Positions 1 through 6,168 of a stretch of 8,882 nucleotides of DNA are shown here, one piece after another. The position numbers and the translations under genes were made by a program. Within the stretch, counting starts at the first letter, position 1; every line of letters starts with the position of its first letter. The notes under the pieces were generated by a model that did not search any database, was not told where the DNA came from, and saw only the letters and a list, made by a program, of their open reading frames with translations. The DNA is from an uncultured Clostridia bacterium (GTDB lineage: Bacteria > Bacillota > Clostridia > Oscillospirales > Acutalibacteraceae), in the NCBI GenBank assembly GCA_946626015.1, contig CAMOTT010000079.1, positions 1 to 8,882 of the forward strand, read 5' to 3'.

Positions 1-223
1 TATTGTTCGCATATGCGTCACCATCCTCCTGGCCGGAGTCCGCATCCGTAAGGTCATACTCGACGGCGTCATCTCCTTCGCCGACGGTGAACGTGCCGCT
101 GCTTTCTGCCGGGACTGCCGCAGCCTCATCCGCAGGTTCCGCCATAGCCGAAAAAGCAAGGACAAAACAAAGAATGACGCTGATCAACGCCGCGACAAGA
201 AGTCTTTTCCTGTTTGCTGACAT
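1..223 (-). CDS. Secreted or membrane protein, N-terminal part, under lysine riboswitch control (partial)
   Basis: The first 74 residues of a minus-strand gene are visible before it leaves the window. They begin MSANRKRLL, then a hydrophobic core at about residues 8-26, then an Ala-Met-Ala/Glu signal-peptidase-like site after residue 28. An Ala/Glu/Asp-rich, low-complexity acidic segment runs to the edge. The start is ATG at 221-223, with a GGAGGG ribosome binding site at 231-236 and a 7-base spacer. The leader carries a lysine riboswitch and terminator, so the product should act in lysine uptake or synthesis. Lysine riboswitches in Bacillota often control NhaC-family lysine transporters, and a signal-like, acidic N-terminal extension before a multi-span body would fit that. 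The diagnostic part is outside the window, so the function comes from the riboswitch alone. A lysine-linked binding protein is an alternative. Confidence 0.8.
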   Translation of the reverse strand, partial: MSANRKRLLVAALISVILCFVLAFSAMAEPADEAAAVPAESSGTFTVGEGDDAVEYDLTDADSGQEDGDAYANN

Positions 224-248
224 AAATAAACCCTCCATTTTTTATTGC

Positions 249-280
249 AAAAAAACCGTGACTGCAAAAAGCAATCACGG
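249..280 (-). terminator. Intrinsic terminator in the lysine riboswitch leader (expression platform)
   Basis: On the minus strand a 10-base-pair stem with one mismatch (arms 271-280 and 256-265, loop of five bases at 266-270) is followed directly by seven T residues (249-255). It sits between the aptamer and the ribosome binding site of the downstream gene. That is the expected position for transcription attenuation when lysine is bound. The competing antiterminator pairing could not be assigned with confidence. Confidence 0.85.
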
Positions 281-301
281 CAAACGGTCAAAGTATGTCA
301 T

Positions 302-459
302 GATAGCTCTCCACAGTAAAGTGACAGTCATACGCATATTCTCCGCATGACCAGAGGGGCAGGAACGGTAATCCCCGGCCTCTTCGGCGACGGTCCCTTT
401 CATCCCCGCCCGGTTACCGCCGACAGCATGGGACTAATTATGACAATCGCACCTCTATC
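302..459 (-). ncRNA. Lysine riboswitch (L box aptamer)
   Basis: Read on the minus strand, this leader has the lysine riboswitch layout. P1 pairs GATAG (455-459) with CTATC (302-306), followed by the conserved AGGTGCGA stretch. P2 is closed by GCGA/TCGC (447-450 with 387-390) and continues as GTCCC/GGGAC (430-434 with 393-397). The conserved GCCGAAG segment follows P2. P3 pairs AGAGG with CCTCT (379-383 with 353-357). P4 pairs 344-351 with 327-334, eight pairs with one G-U. P5 is a short CAC/GTG-type hairpin, and the conserved TGGAGAGCTATC end closes the junction. The L2 loop (414-419, CGGTAA) and L3 loop (366-371, TTACCG) are exactly complementary, as expected for the family's kissing interaction. 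It lies downstream of a strong promoter and upstream of a terminator, so high lysine should switch off the gene at 1-223. Confidence 0.95.
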
Positions 460-479
460 CCGATTTTTATTACTAAAAA

Positions 480-508
480 ATGATAGCACATCAATATATA
501 AATGTCAA
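480..508 (-). promoter_or_regulatory. Sigma-A promoter of the lysine riboswitch transcript
   Basis: On the minus strand there is a perfect -35 box TTGACA (503-508), a 17-base spacer, and a -10 box TATCAT (480-485). Transcription would begin near 473, about 13 bases before the first P1 base of the riboswitch. The spacing and downstream RNA structure agree. Confidence 0.85.
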
Positions 509-616
509 TCGGTAAATAAGGATTATTCTCGCATATGATCAGGCAAAAGCCGCCGACAACTTTCCCCTGACTTTAAAATAAGCGTAAGTAAAATTTTGTA
601 TATTTCTAAAAAACAA

Positions 617-644
617 TTAACCCGGCAAGCACTTAGTATATAAT
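617..644 (+). promoter_or_regulatory. Probable promoter of the amidohydrolase-like gene
   Basis: A perfect -10 box TATAAT (639-644) lies about 47 bases before the start codon. The best -35 match is TTAACC (617-622) with a 16-base spacer. The -35 box is weak, so the exact element is uncertain. It diverges from the riboswitch promoter, and the two share the 509-616 stretch, in which I see no further structure. Confidence 0.45.
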
Positions 645-690
645 ATATTGTAATGCTTTTTTGAAATAAATCCGTCAGGGGGTAAACAGT

Positions 691-1479
691 ATGATAATTG
701 ACGCTCATGCTTATGTTTTTCCGCCTTCTTACAATATGAAATATCTCAGATCCGTTGAGAACTATTACAACCGCAAGGCGCTTTCCGCCGGCACGGTTGC
801 GGACGCGCTTGTCCACGCAGACGATTCCGGCACGGACAAGCTGCTTATCAGCGGAGTCGCAGACAATACCAGATCCGCATTAAGCGCCAACCAGTTTGTT
901 GAAGAGAGCGTCAAAGCAAACCCGGAACGCCTTATGGGTCTTGCCTGCATAAATCCCGATGTATACAACACCGAGGAGCTTATAAACGATGCCATCAGCC
1001 GCGGCTTTCGCGGAATAATGCTCCAGCCGGATTTTCAGGGTGTCAGGCTCAACTCCCCCAAGGCCATGACCCTGTTTGAATTGGCTTACGAGAAAATGCC
1101 GATATTTATCCACATCAACGGCAGTCAGGCGGACGAAACAGAACTCAACAGGCTGAAGCTTGCTCTCAGAACTTACAGGAATATGGACTGGATCATATCC
1201 TGCGACGGCAGCTTTGAATGGCTCCGCGCCATCGGCGAGGATCTTGCCCTTTTAGGCGCCAGGATAGTAACCTCCGGCATGGTATCCTCCTTAGGCGTTG
1301 ATGAGACGAGAAGGATAATAGACCTTATGTCGGCGGACAACATTATTTACGGCTCCTGCTTCCCCATGAACGATATGAAGAATGAGCTTGAGCTTCTGAA
1401 CTCTGTACCTATGACCGACGCCGAGCGCGAAAAAATATTCGGCGGAAATCTTATGGAGATATTCAAAAAATACAATTAA
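691..1479 (+). CDS. Amidohydrolase-fold protein (amidohydrolase 2 type) with altered metal-ligand sites
   Basis: A 262-residue protein of the size and layout of the metal-dependent amidohydrolase 2 TIM-barrel family (the group including ACMSD-like decarboxylases and hydrolases). The N-terminus MIIDAHAYVF matches the usual first strand, but the second histidine of the HxH pair is Tyr8. His141 in PIFIHING matches the mid-barrel histidine. The later strand usually ending in His has Cys171 (IISCDGS), and the usual GSD-x-P aspartate is Cys223 (GSCFP). The C-terminal GGN-x-x-x-IF motif is present, so the fold looks complete. AGGGGG at 677-682, 8 bases before ATG, supports the start. It appears monocistronic and is followed by a hairpin. 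The substrate is unknown. With three ligand positions changed it may bind a ligand without classical hydrolysis, or use another chemistry. The fold is fairly sure and the activity is not. Confidence 0.85.
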   Translation: MIIDAHAYVFPPSYNMKYLRSVENYYNRKALSAGTVADALVHADDSGTDKLLISGVADNTRSALSANQFVEESVKANPERLMGLACINPDVYNTEELINDAISRGFRGIMLQPDFQGVRLNSPKAMTLFELAYEKMPIFIHINGSQADETELNRLKLALRTYRNMDWIISCDGSFEWLRAIGEDLALLGARIVTSGMVSSLGVDETRRIIDLMSADNIIYGSCFPMNDMKNELELLNSVPMTDAEREKIFGGNLMEIFKKYN

Positions 1480-1513
1480 ACTGCCAAAAATATTTTTGAT
1501 AAAATTTTTAAGA

Positions 1514-1556
1514 AGCTGCGGCAAAATCGAAGTGTTGCCCAGCTCCTTATTTTATA
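1514..1556. terminator. Candidate weak terminator hairpin after the amidohydrolase-like gene
   Basis: AGCTG plus GGCAA (1514-1518, 1520-1524, with a bulged C at 1519) pairs with TTGCC plus CAGCT (1535-1544) across a 10-base loop. On the plus strand it is followed by CCTTATTTTAT, an imperfect T-rich tail. On the minus strand the tail is TTCTTAAAAATTTT. It lies 34 bases after the stop codon and could serve both strands, but neither U-tract is ideal. Confidence 0.45.
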
Positions 1557-1570
1557 TTGTTTGTTTTAAT

Positions 1571-1681
1571 TTATTGCGCCGGATCGGCCGGTTTTCTGTC
1601 GGCCTCCGCTCTTTTTTCTTTGAGCTGCCACTTGTTTTCATGCATAAACTTGTCCGCGCGGCGAACAACGTCACTTATCAT
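1571..1681 (-). CDS. Possible 36-residue small protein or gene remnant
   Basis: A short minus-strand frame starts at ATG 1679-1681 and ends with TAA at 1571-1573. Its product is strongly charged and helix-like: it begins MISDVVRRADKFMHENKW, continues through a Lys/Glu/Arg/Ala-rich middle and ends in a Pro/Ala/Asp tail. The same frame stays open upstream for about 18 codons, with a TTG that would give 49 residues. The composition looks more protein-like than the opposite-strand reading. However, I see no good ribosome binding site before either start and no clear minus-strand promoter. It could be a real small protein converging on the hairpin at 1514-1544, the 3' remnant of a lost gene, or chance. 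I do not recognise a family. Confidence 0.3.
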   Translation of the reverse strand: MISDVVRRADKFMHENKWQLKEKRAEADRKPADPAQ

Positions 1682-1749
1682 AATCCGATACTCAGAGAAA
1701 AAAGGATTGTACCGTAACAATTCAAGATGTTTTTACAATTGGTTCTGTA

Positions 1750-1778
1750 TTGACTAATCGGATGATTGGTGATACAAT
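1750..1778 (+). promoter_or_regulatory. Sigma-A promoter of the GNAT gene
   Basis: TTGACT (1750-1755) and TACAAT (1773-1778) are separated by exactly 17 bases, each matching consensus at five of six positions. The predicted start lies about 20 bases upstream of the AGAGGGA ribosome binding site (1797-1803). Confidence 0.75.
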
Positions 1779-1806
1779 TTTATAAATTATTTTTTCAGAG
1801 GGACTT

Positions 1807-2253
1807 ATGGCAGAATATATCATAAAAGAAACAAAAGATTTTTTTGCCCTTTCCACCCTTTTCAACAAAAACGGTATGGGTGTAAAGATCGAAGAGAGGA
1901 TGCCGGACAGGATAATCAAAATGTGGCGCATGGATGACCCGGAAACAGGGGAGCTTATGGCAGCCTCCACGCTGGAAATACGGGACGGAGTCTACTCCCT
2001 TGGCGACATTGCCGTAAGAAGCGATCTGCACCGGAAGGGCTACGGCAAATTGATGCAGAACATGGTGTTTGAGGAGGCGCGGGCACGGGGGATATCCGAG
2101 CTTTGGGCCTGCGCAAAGGAGCCCGAATACTATATACGATGCGGCTGGGAGGCCATGGATTGGGAAACCTCGCCGCAGATAGCCGTTTATTGCGGTTCCT
2201 GCGCTAAGAGAGGTACGCTTTGCCACCCGAAAATAATGAAATATAAATTGTAA
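1807..2253 (+). CDS. GNAT-family N-acetyltransferase with C-terminal cysteine cluster
   Basis: A 148-residue single-domain GNAT protein, expected to move an acetyl group from acetyl-CoA to an amine. The acetyl-CoA pyrophosphate-binding motif is clear: a beta strand LGDIAV (residues 65-70), then the loop HRKGYG (75-80), then a long helix. A second strand with ELWACA leads to EYYIRCGWE, the usual family ending where the Tyr/Phe-x-x-x-G-W/F turn lies. The last 21 residues contain Cys129, Cys132 and Cys139 in a CxxC-x6-C-x-P arrangement, which I recall from small clostridial GNATs and which may bind metal; that role is inferred. It has its own promoter and an AGAGGGA ribosome binding site before ATG 1807. 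It is monocistronic and converges on the terminator at 2269-2313. The substrate cannot be told from sequence. Confidence 0.9.
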   Translation: MAEYIIKETKDFFALSTLFNKNGMGVKIEERMPDRIIKMWRMDDPETGELMAASTLEIRDGVYSLGDIAVRSDLHRKGYGKLMQNMVFEEARARGISELWACAKEPEYYIRCGWEAMDWETSPQIAVYCGSCAKRGTLCHPKIMKYKL

Positions 2254-2268
2254 TAATCAAAATCAAAA

Positions 2269-2313
2269 AGCTGTTGCGACTGACAAGGGTCAGATAAAGC
2301 AACAGCTCTTTTT
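2269..2313. terminator. Bidirectional intrinsic terminator
   Basis: A perfect 9-base-pair stem (2269-2277 with 2299-2307, AGCTGTTGC/GCAACAGCT) encloses a second 5-base-pair stem (2280-2284 with 2289-2293). A T-run follows on the plus strand (2309-2313, then more T-rich sequence). An A-run before the stem supplies the U-tract on the minus strand. It sits between the convergent GNAT and peptidase genes and should end transcription from both sides, including the long minus-strand operon. Confidence 0.9.
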
Positions 2314-2320
2314 CTTTATT

Positions 2321-3754
2321 TTATTTTTTCAGATGCAGCAGCGAATACAGCTCACAGTGTCCTATTGCTTTTGTGGGCATATCGTCGATAATGGTCAGGC
2401 AGTTCATAAACGTCTGTATCTGTTGGAGCATCAGAGCTTCGTCAAATTTCTCCATCTCGTTTGATTTGCTGACAACGCACAAGCTGTCCGGCGCGGTCAC
2501 CAGCGCTATCTCGGGGATACGCACATTAAAAAGAGGCTGACCTTCGCCAAAGTGCAGAAAGTTGTGCCCCCGCAGAGTCAGAGTACGCACCTTTGTGCGC
2601 CCCTCCAGCGCGGAGAAATATATATCATCCATTATGCGGTTCCCGGTGTAGACCAGCTCCAGGGCGACATCCCCCGTGGGCTCATACTGCTTGCCGCGGG
2701 GCTGCCAATCAAGACAGCCCAGGTGCTCAATGGAAAGTCCGGCTACCGCCTTAAGATGCCCGCGTTTGCCGTTCCAGAGATCTTTATGGTCTGCCAGCCA
2801 CCGGGATGTGGCCTGCACACCGCCGCCCTCAACATCCCGGAAATCCGGCAGCCGGAAGTGCCCGGCCACGAACAAAAAGATATGTTTGCGGTGCAGTGGC
2901 TTATCCTTCAAAGCCCTGATGAGCGCAAGCAGCGCAATGGGGCCGTTTTCTTCAATGCAGTTGGTTCCGTCGGTATGGGTGTTGACTATAACCGTCTCGC
3001 CTTTGTCCTCACCGCCAATCATGCAATAAAAGCTCTCCGCCTCGCAGTTGTTTTCCCATTCCGCCTCAAGGGTGAATGTGGCCTGCATATGTTTTTCCGC
3101 CGCCTCAATAACGGTCTGTCCTGTGGTCTCATTGACCCAGAGAGCGGGTATGCCCTGATAGTCCATGATAAACGGCAGATACTGACCCTCGGCCAGTTCA
3201 TCCGGAAAGCCCTGCCAGATGCAGATAACGGCCTTGACACCGGCTTTTTTTGCCATGGCTAAAAACGGAAAATTTACAAACGACGTAGCAACCGGGCCGC
3301 TGTAATTTTCGGGCAGGTGCAGACCCTCCGGGAAGGATCTGCGCTCATCGAATGCGATCTTTGATGAAAGCACGTTCAAATTATTCACACGCACAACGGC
3401 TATATTGCCCCGGGCTCTTAAATACGCGATGCGCTGATTTTCCAGCAGCACCAGCTCACCTGAAACGCCGCCGGGCGGCGTTTCTCCGGAATACGGAAAA
3501 ACAGACGAAACGGGCACTTCGATCCTGCGGTCCATATCGTGCAGCACAATAGAGGCCTGCTTTGCTTCCCAGCGGTTGAAGAAATACGGATCGGAATAGA
3601 CCTTCAAGCCCATGCCGCGAAGCTGTCCGCGTATATATTCAACAAAATTTTTGTGCGCGGCAGAACCGGTCAGGCGCACACCGAAACGGTTCATGGTTTC
3701 CACTTCCTGCCTGAGCATATCGGCGGAAACGTAATCCTGCACATTGTATTTCAT
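2321..3754 (-). CDS. M28-like metallopeptidase homologue with PA-type insert
   Basis: A 477-residue protein with no signal peptide, so probably cytoplasmic. An N-terminal segment (about 1-60, with RLTGSAAHKNFVEYIR) resembles the start of M28 aminopeptidases. A middle region of about 90-230 is the size of a protease-associated insert. The catalytic-type domain then opens with NTHTDGTNCIEENGP (about 258-272): His260 and Asp262 fit the first metal ligand and its neighbour, with Glu268/Glu269 where standard M28 enzymes have an Asp-Asn bridging motif. Later candidates are Glu343-His344 (SIEHLG) and a His near RGHNF. The start is chosen as ATG 3752-3754, 9 bases from AAGGAG (3764-3769). An in-frame TTG at 3755-3757 is closer (6 bases) but less likely. 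It is last in the minus-strand cluster and ends at the bidirectional terminator. Peptide or amide hydrolysis is likely but unproven. Confidence 0.8.
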   Translation of the reverse strand: MKYNVQDYVSADMLRQEVETMNRFGVRLTGSAAHKNFVEYIRGQLRGMGLKVYSDPYFFNRWEAKQASIVLHDMDRRIEVPVSSVFPYSGETPPGGVSGELVLLENQRIAYLRARGNIAVVRVNNLNVLSSKIAFDERRSFPEGLHLPENYSGPVATSFVNFPFLAMAKKAGVKAVICIWQGFPDELAEGQYLPFIMDYQGIPALWVNETTGQTVIEAAEKHMQATFTLEAEWENNCEAESFYCMIGGEDKGETVIVNTHTDGTNCIEENGPIALLALIRALKDKPLHRKHIFLFVAGHFRLPDFRDVEGGGVQATSRWLADHKDLWNGKRGHLKAVAGLSIEHLGCLDWQPRGKQYEPTGDVALELVYTGNRIMDDIYFSALEGRTKVRTLTLRGHNFLHFGEGQPLFNVRIPEIALVTAPDSLCVVSKSNEMEKFDEALMLQQIQTFMNCLTIIDDMPTKAIGHCELYSLLHLKK

Positions 3755-3818
3755 CAATGTACACTCCTTTTCTATGTCAGCTCAAGCAAACACCGACCTG
3801 CTTCCGCCGCGCACAGCC

Positions 3819-3906
3819 TGACGGTCTGTCCCGTCAAAACATACGCATCGGATCGATCGGCGTTTACTGAATATGATATTTATAACAGTTTTTTATCTTC
3901 CGTTAA
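3819..3906 (-). promoter_or_regulatory. Gap before the peptidase gene: weak promoter candidate and small hairpin
   Basis: The 138 bases between the permease stop and the peptidase start hold a minus-strand promoter-like pair: TTAACG (3901-3906) and TATAAA (3879-3884), with a 16-base spacer. They also hold a perfect 6-base-pair hairpin, TGACGG/CCGTCA (3819-3824 with 3831-3836). No strong terminator is visible after the permease, so read-through from the operon is also possible. The promoter match is weak and the hairpin's role unknown. Confidence 0.25.
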
Positions 3907-5467
3907 GCTCGGAGTACTGCAATACGTTTCTGCAAAGGAACAGAGCCAGCACCGACACGGGTACGTTCATCAGCGCCAAAGCGCAAATAACGGTAATATT
4001 GCTGTTCACCACGGTCACCCCAAGGCTGACAAGCAGCACAGACAGAGCTATGCCGGGCACCGACATCACAACAAGGATAAGGAAATAGAACAGTACCACA
4101 AGCGCCTTGGTCTGGATGATACCCAGCACCCTTTCCGCCACCACGTTCCCCGTGGTAAAGAGGATACTGAAGGTGACCCGGGCGACAATGCAGATCAACA
4201 TTTCAACGGGAGTCAGCCCCAGGATAAACTTGACCGGCACAAAGAGCAGCACAGCCTGAACGCACCAGCCGCCAAAGCCTTCGCGCAGGCATTGTATAAG
4301 CTTGCTCAACGGGGGCTCCGGAACCATGTATATGTAGGGCTTTGAAAGTTCCTTGTTAAACCTGCCCAAAGCGGAGGAGAACAGCTGCATATAAACAGAG
4401 AAAGCGAACACAGCCGTCACGCCCTGATTTTTCATAAACACGGAGAAAAGGATGGAAACTATCACAAAGATCAGTGTGGGCAGATCCAGGATAAGAACCT
4501 TTGACCTGCGGTTTTCTATCAGATGTTTGTAATAGAAAGCGCTGGCTCCCATGCCTTTTTTGAGACCAGTCTTACCCACTTTAACGTTGCGGGGCGCCGC
4601 CTCGGTGATGATGCCTTCCTTTTTGGCAGTGATCGCCGATTGGGAAAGCTCGGCGGTTTTGAGCACATCCTCGTAATAATCACGCTTTGAAAGTGAGATT
4701 ATCAGGATGATTGCCGCAAGATAAACCACCGAAACCGCGGCTCCGAAAACGAGCTCTTTCGCGCTGCCGGAAATCACGCCGCCCACAGCCGCCGCCATCC
4801 AGCCGCTGACTGGGAACAATCTCATGGCAAAAGAATTTGCGGTTTTGACCGCAGCGGCAAGACGATCCTGCTGCATAAACACATTTACCAGCAAGAACAC
4901 CGCGAAGCATAATACGATCGCATAGAAAACCGCCTTTGCTATCTGTCTGTGTTTTTCGTTGCCGCTGGTAAAGGAATAGATGGTCATTGCGGTTAGCTGC
5001 GCCAAAAAGATGGTCAGGGAATAGCCGACGAATACGGCCACCATTCCCCCTATGCCAACGCCGTAAATGTCATGCATCCAGGAATACTGGAACAGCAGAA
5101 AAACACCTATAAGCAGCGATGAGGTCATCTGTCTGAAAAGCCCGTAGAACAGCACCTTCTGCTGCCTGATGGGAGCCGGGAACATAAGGTTCACATCCTG
5201 CATACCGAAGAACGTGCCTCCATTGCCGAAGCCGTTCTGCGCAGTGGTGACAAAGATCACCGAGTAGAGTACAAGCGCTCCGGCGCTGAGCTCCGAAACA
5301 TCCCTGAACGCTTTGCCCGGAGCGTCCGCAGCTCTGCCCCCGAATATGGTGATACCCAGCAAAAACAAGAAGATAAGGGCATAGATCAGCCTTGACGGGT
5401 GCTTGAACAGGGATTTGATCTCATTTTTTAACCTTGTTATCAAAAGGTAGGATAAAGCGCCTTTCAT
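3893..5467 (-). CDS. ABC exporter permease (putative ABC_export family, about 12 membrane segments)
   Basis: A 524-residue polytopic membrane protein, the permease partner of the ATPase just upstream. Hydrophobic segments lie near residues 28-43, 61-76, 113-128, 140-162, 179-197, 238-258, 328-345, 350-367, 402-418, 421-440, 455-482 and 490-512. A charged cytoplasmic loop lies between the two halves (about 260-325). The stretch FFGMQDVNLMFPAPI (86-100) with a following LFYGLFRQ resembles the conserved N-terminal region of the putative ABC exporter family (Pfam PF16962, from memory). Its ATG overlaps the ATPase stop codon in an ATGA (5464-5467), implying translational coupling and one complex. 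AGGGG lies a few bases upstream. An ABC-2 type drug, lipid or peptide exporter is the general expectation; the cargo is unknown. Confidence 0.85.
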   Translation of the reverse strand: MKGALSYLLITRLKNEIKSLFKHPSRLIYALIFLFLLGITIFGGRAADAPGKAFRDVSELSAGALVLYSVIFVTTAQNGFGNGGTFFGMQDVNLMFPAPIRQQKVLFYGLFRQMTSSLLIGVFLLFQYSWMHDIYGVGIGGMVAVFVGYSLTIFLAQLTAMTIYSFTSGNEKHRQIAKAVFYAIVLCFAVFLLVNVFMQQDRLAAAVKTANSFAMRLFPVSGWMAAAVGGVISGSAKELVFGAAVSVVYLAAIILIISLSKRDYYEDVLKTAELSQSAITAKKEGIITEAAPRNVKVGKTGLKKGMGASAFYYKHLIENRRSKVLILDLPTLIFVIVSILFSVFMKNQGVTAVFAFSVYMQLFSSALGRFNKELSKPYIYMVPEPPLSKLIQCLREGFGGWCVQAVLLFVPVKFILGLTPVEMLICIVARVTFSILFTTGNVVAERVLGIIQTKALVVLFYFLILVVMSVPGIALSVLLVSLGVTVVNSNITVICALALMNVPVSVLALFLCRNVLQYSELNGR

Positions 5468-6165
5468 TCGGACCCCTGCCCTTCGGTTATTTTGAAGAAC
5501 ATTTCTTCCAGTGAGTCCCCTTCATCCTCCGGGTTATTCACCTTTGTGGCAGCAATCCTGCCGTTGACCATGATATGAGCCACGTCCCAGTAATCTTCAA
5601 CGCTGTCTATCATATGCGTACTGATCAGCAGCGAAGCGCCCTCGTTTTTGAGCTCAATGAATACCTCCTTGAGCTCTTTGATGGCATGGGGATCAAGACC
5701 CACAAGGGGTTCGTCGAATATTATGATGCGGGGACGGTGCACAAGGGCGCAGCAGATGGAAAGCTTTTGCTGCATTCCTTTTGAAAGCTCCTTGCCCAGC
5801 TTATCCTTCTTGTCCCACAGTTCAAATCTTTTGAGCAGCTCCTCGCCGTAGCCGTCGTCCTCCATACGGTAGGCGCGGCGGATAAACTCCAGATGCTCCT
5901 CAACCGTAAGCAGATCATAAACAGCCGGCATCTCCGGGACATAACCCAAAAGGCGCTTTGCCTCAAGGGTCTTGTTGCCAAACCCGTCCACCATTATCTC
6001 CCCCTCAAAGCGAAGGAGACCGGCAATACTTTTTATTATAGTCGATTTGCCTGCGCCGTTGGGGCCAAGCAGAATGGCTATCTGCCCCTCGTTTACGGAG
6101 AAGCTGATATTGTCATTGGCAAGAAGCTTGCCGTACTTCTTGCTGACGTTGTTCACCGACAGCAT
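5464..6165 (-). CDS. ABC transporter ATP-binding protein
   Basis: A 233-residue nucleotide-binding subunit with every motif in place. Walker A is GPNGAGKST (34-42), the Q-loop position is Glu78 in GYVPE, and the signature is LSKGMQQ (127-133). Walker B is IIIFDEP (147-153) with catalytic Glu152, the D-loop is GLDP (156-159), and the H-loop is His184. Glu at the Q-loop position is frequent in the ABC-2 exporter type ATPases. The start ATG (6163-6165) lies 3 bases after the SDR stop. Its GGGGG ribosome binding site (6174-6178) is inside the end of the SDR gene, so the two are transcribed together and probably coupled. It would hydrolyse ATP to drive the permease encoded immediately downstream. 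Confidence 0.95.
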   Translation of the reverse strand: MLSVNNVSKKYGKLLANDNISFSVNEGQIAILLGPNGAGKSTIIKSIAGLLRFEGEIMVDGFGNKTLEAKRLLGYVPEMPAVYDLLTVEEHLEFIRRAYRMEDDGYGEELLKRFELWDKKDKLGKELSKGMQQKLSICCALVHRPRIIIFDEPLVGLDPHAIKELKEVFIELKNEGASLLISTHMIDSVEDYWDVAHIMVNGRIAATKVNNPEDEGDSLEEMFFKITEGQGSE

Positions 6166-6168
6166 AAA

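Larger units (their letters stand above)
1480..1749. other. Sparse intergenic stretch between the amidohydrolase-like and GNAT genes
   Basis: This stretch holds no convincing full gene. It contains a bulged hairpin (1514-1544), a possible very short minus-strand ORF (1571-1681) and AT-rich sequence leading into the GNAT promoter. Plus-strand reading frames here give cysteine- and phenylalanine-rich peptides with no recognisable ribosome binding site and no family resemblance. Confidence 0.6.

Noticed and set aside
3..350. Plus-strand frame at the left edge
   Set aside because: It runs antisense through the signal-peptide gene, the terminator and the riboswitch, all of which are better supported on the minus strand.
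347..538. Plus-strand frame of 63 codons
   Set aside because: It overlaps the riboswitch aptamer and its promoter on the opposite strand and shows no ribosome binding site.
1496..1757. Two overlapping plus-strand frames after the amidohydrolase-like gene
   Set aside because: The products are Cys/Phe/Ser-rich with no family resemblance and no ribosome binding site, and they run through the hairpin and into the GNAT promoter region.
2552..3262. Long plus-strand frame (236 codons) opposite the peptidase gene
   Set aside because: It lies wholly antisense to a gene with clear family features, has no ribosome binding site, and its product has no recognisable domain.
3869..3896. Terminator on the plus strand (ACTG...CAGT followed by T-run)
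   Set aside because: The stem has only a few strong pairs and is otherwise AT with mismatches, and no plus-strand gene lies before it.
3539..4345. Plus-strand frame of 268 codons across the start of the peptidase gene and the end of the permease gene
   Set aside because: The product is rich in His, Gln and Lys, as expected when a membrane-protein gene is read antisense. It crosses two real genes and the gap between them.
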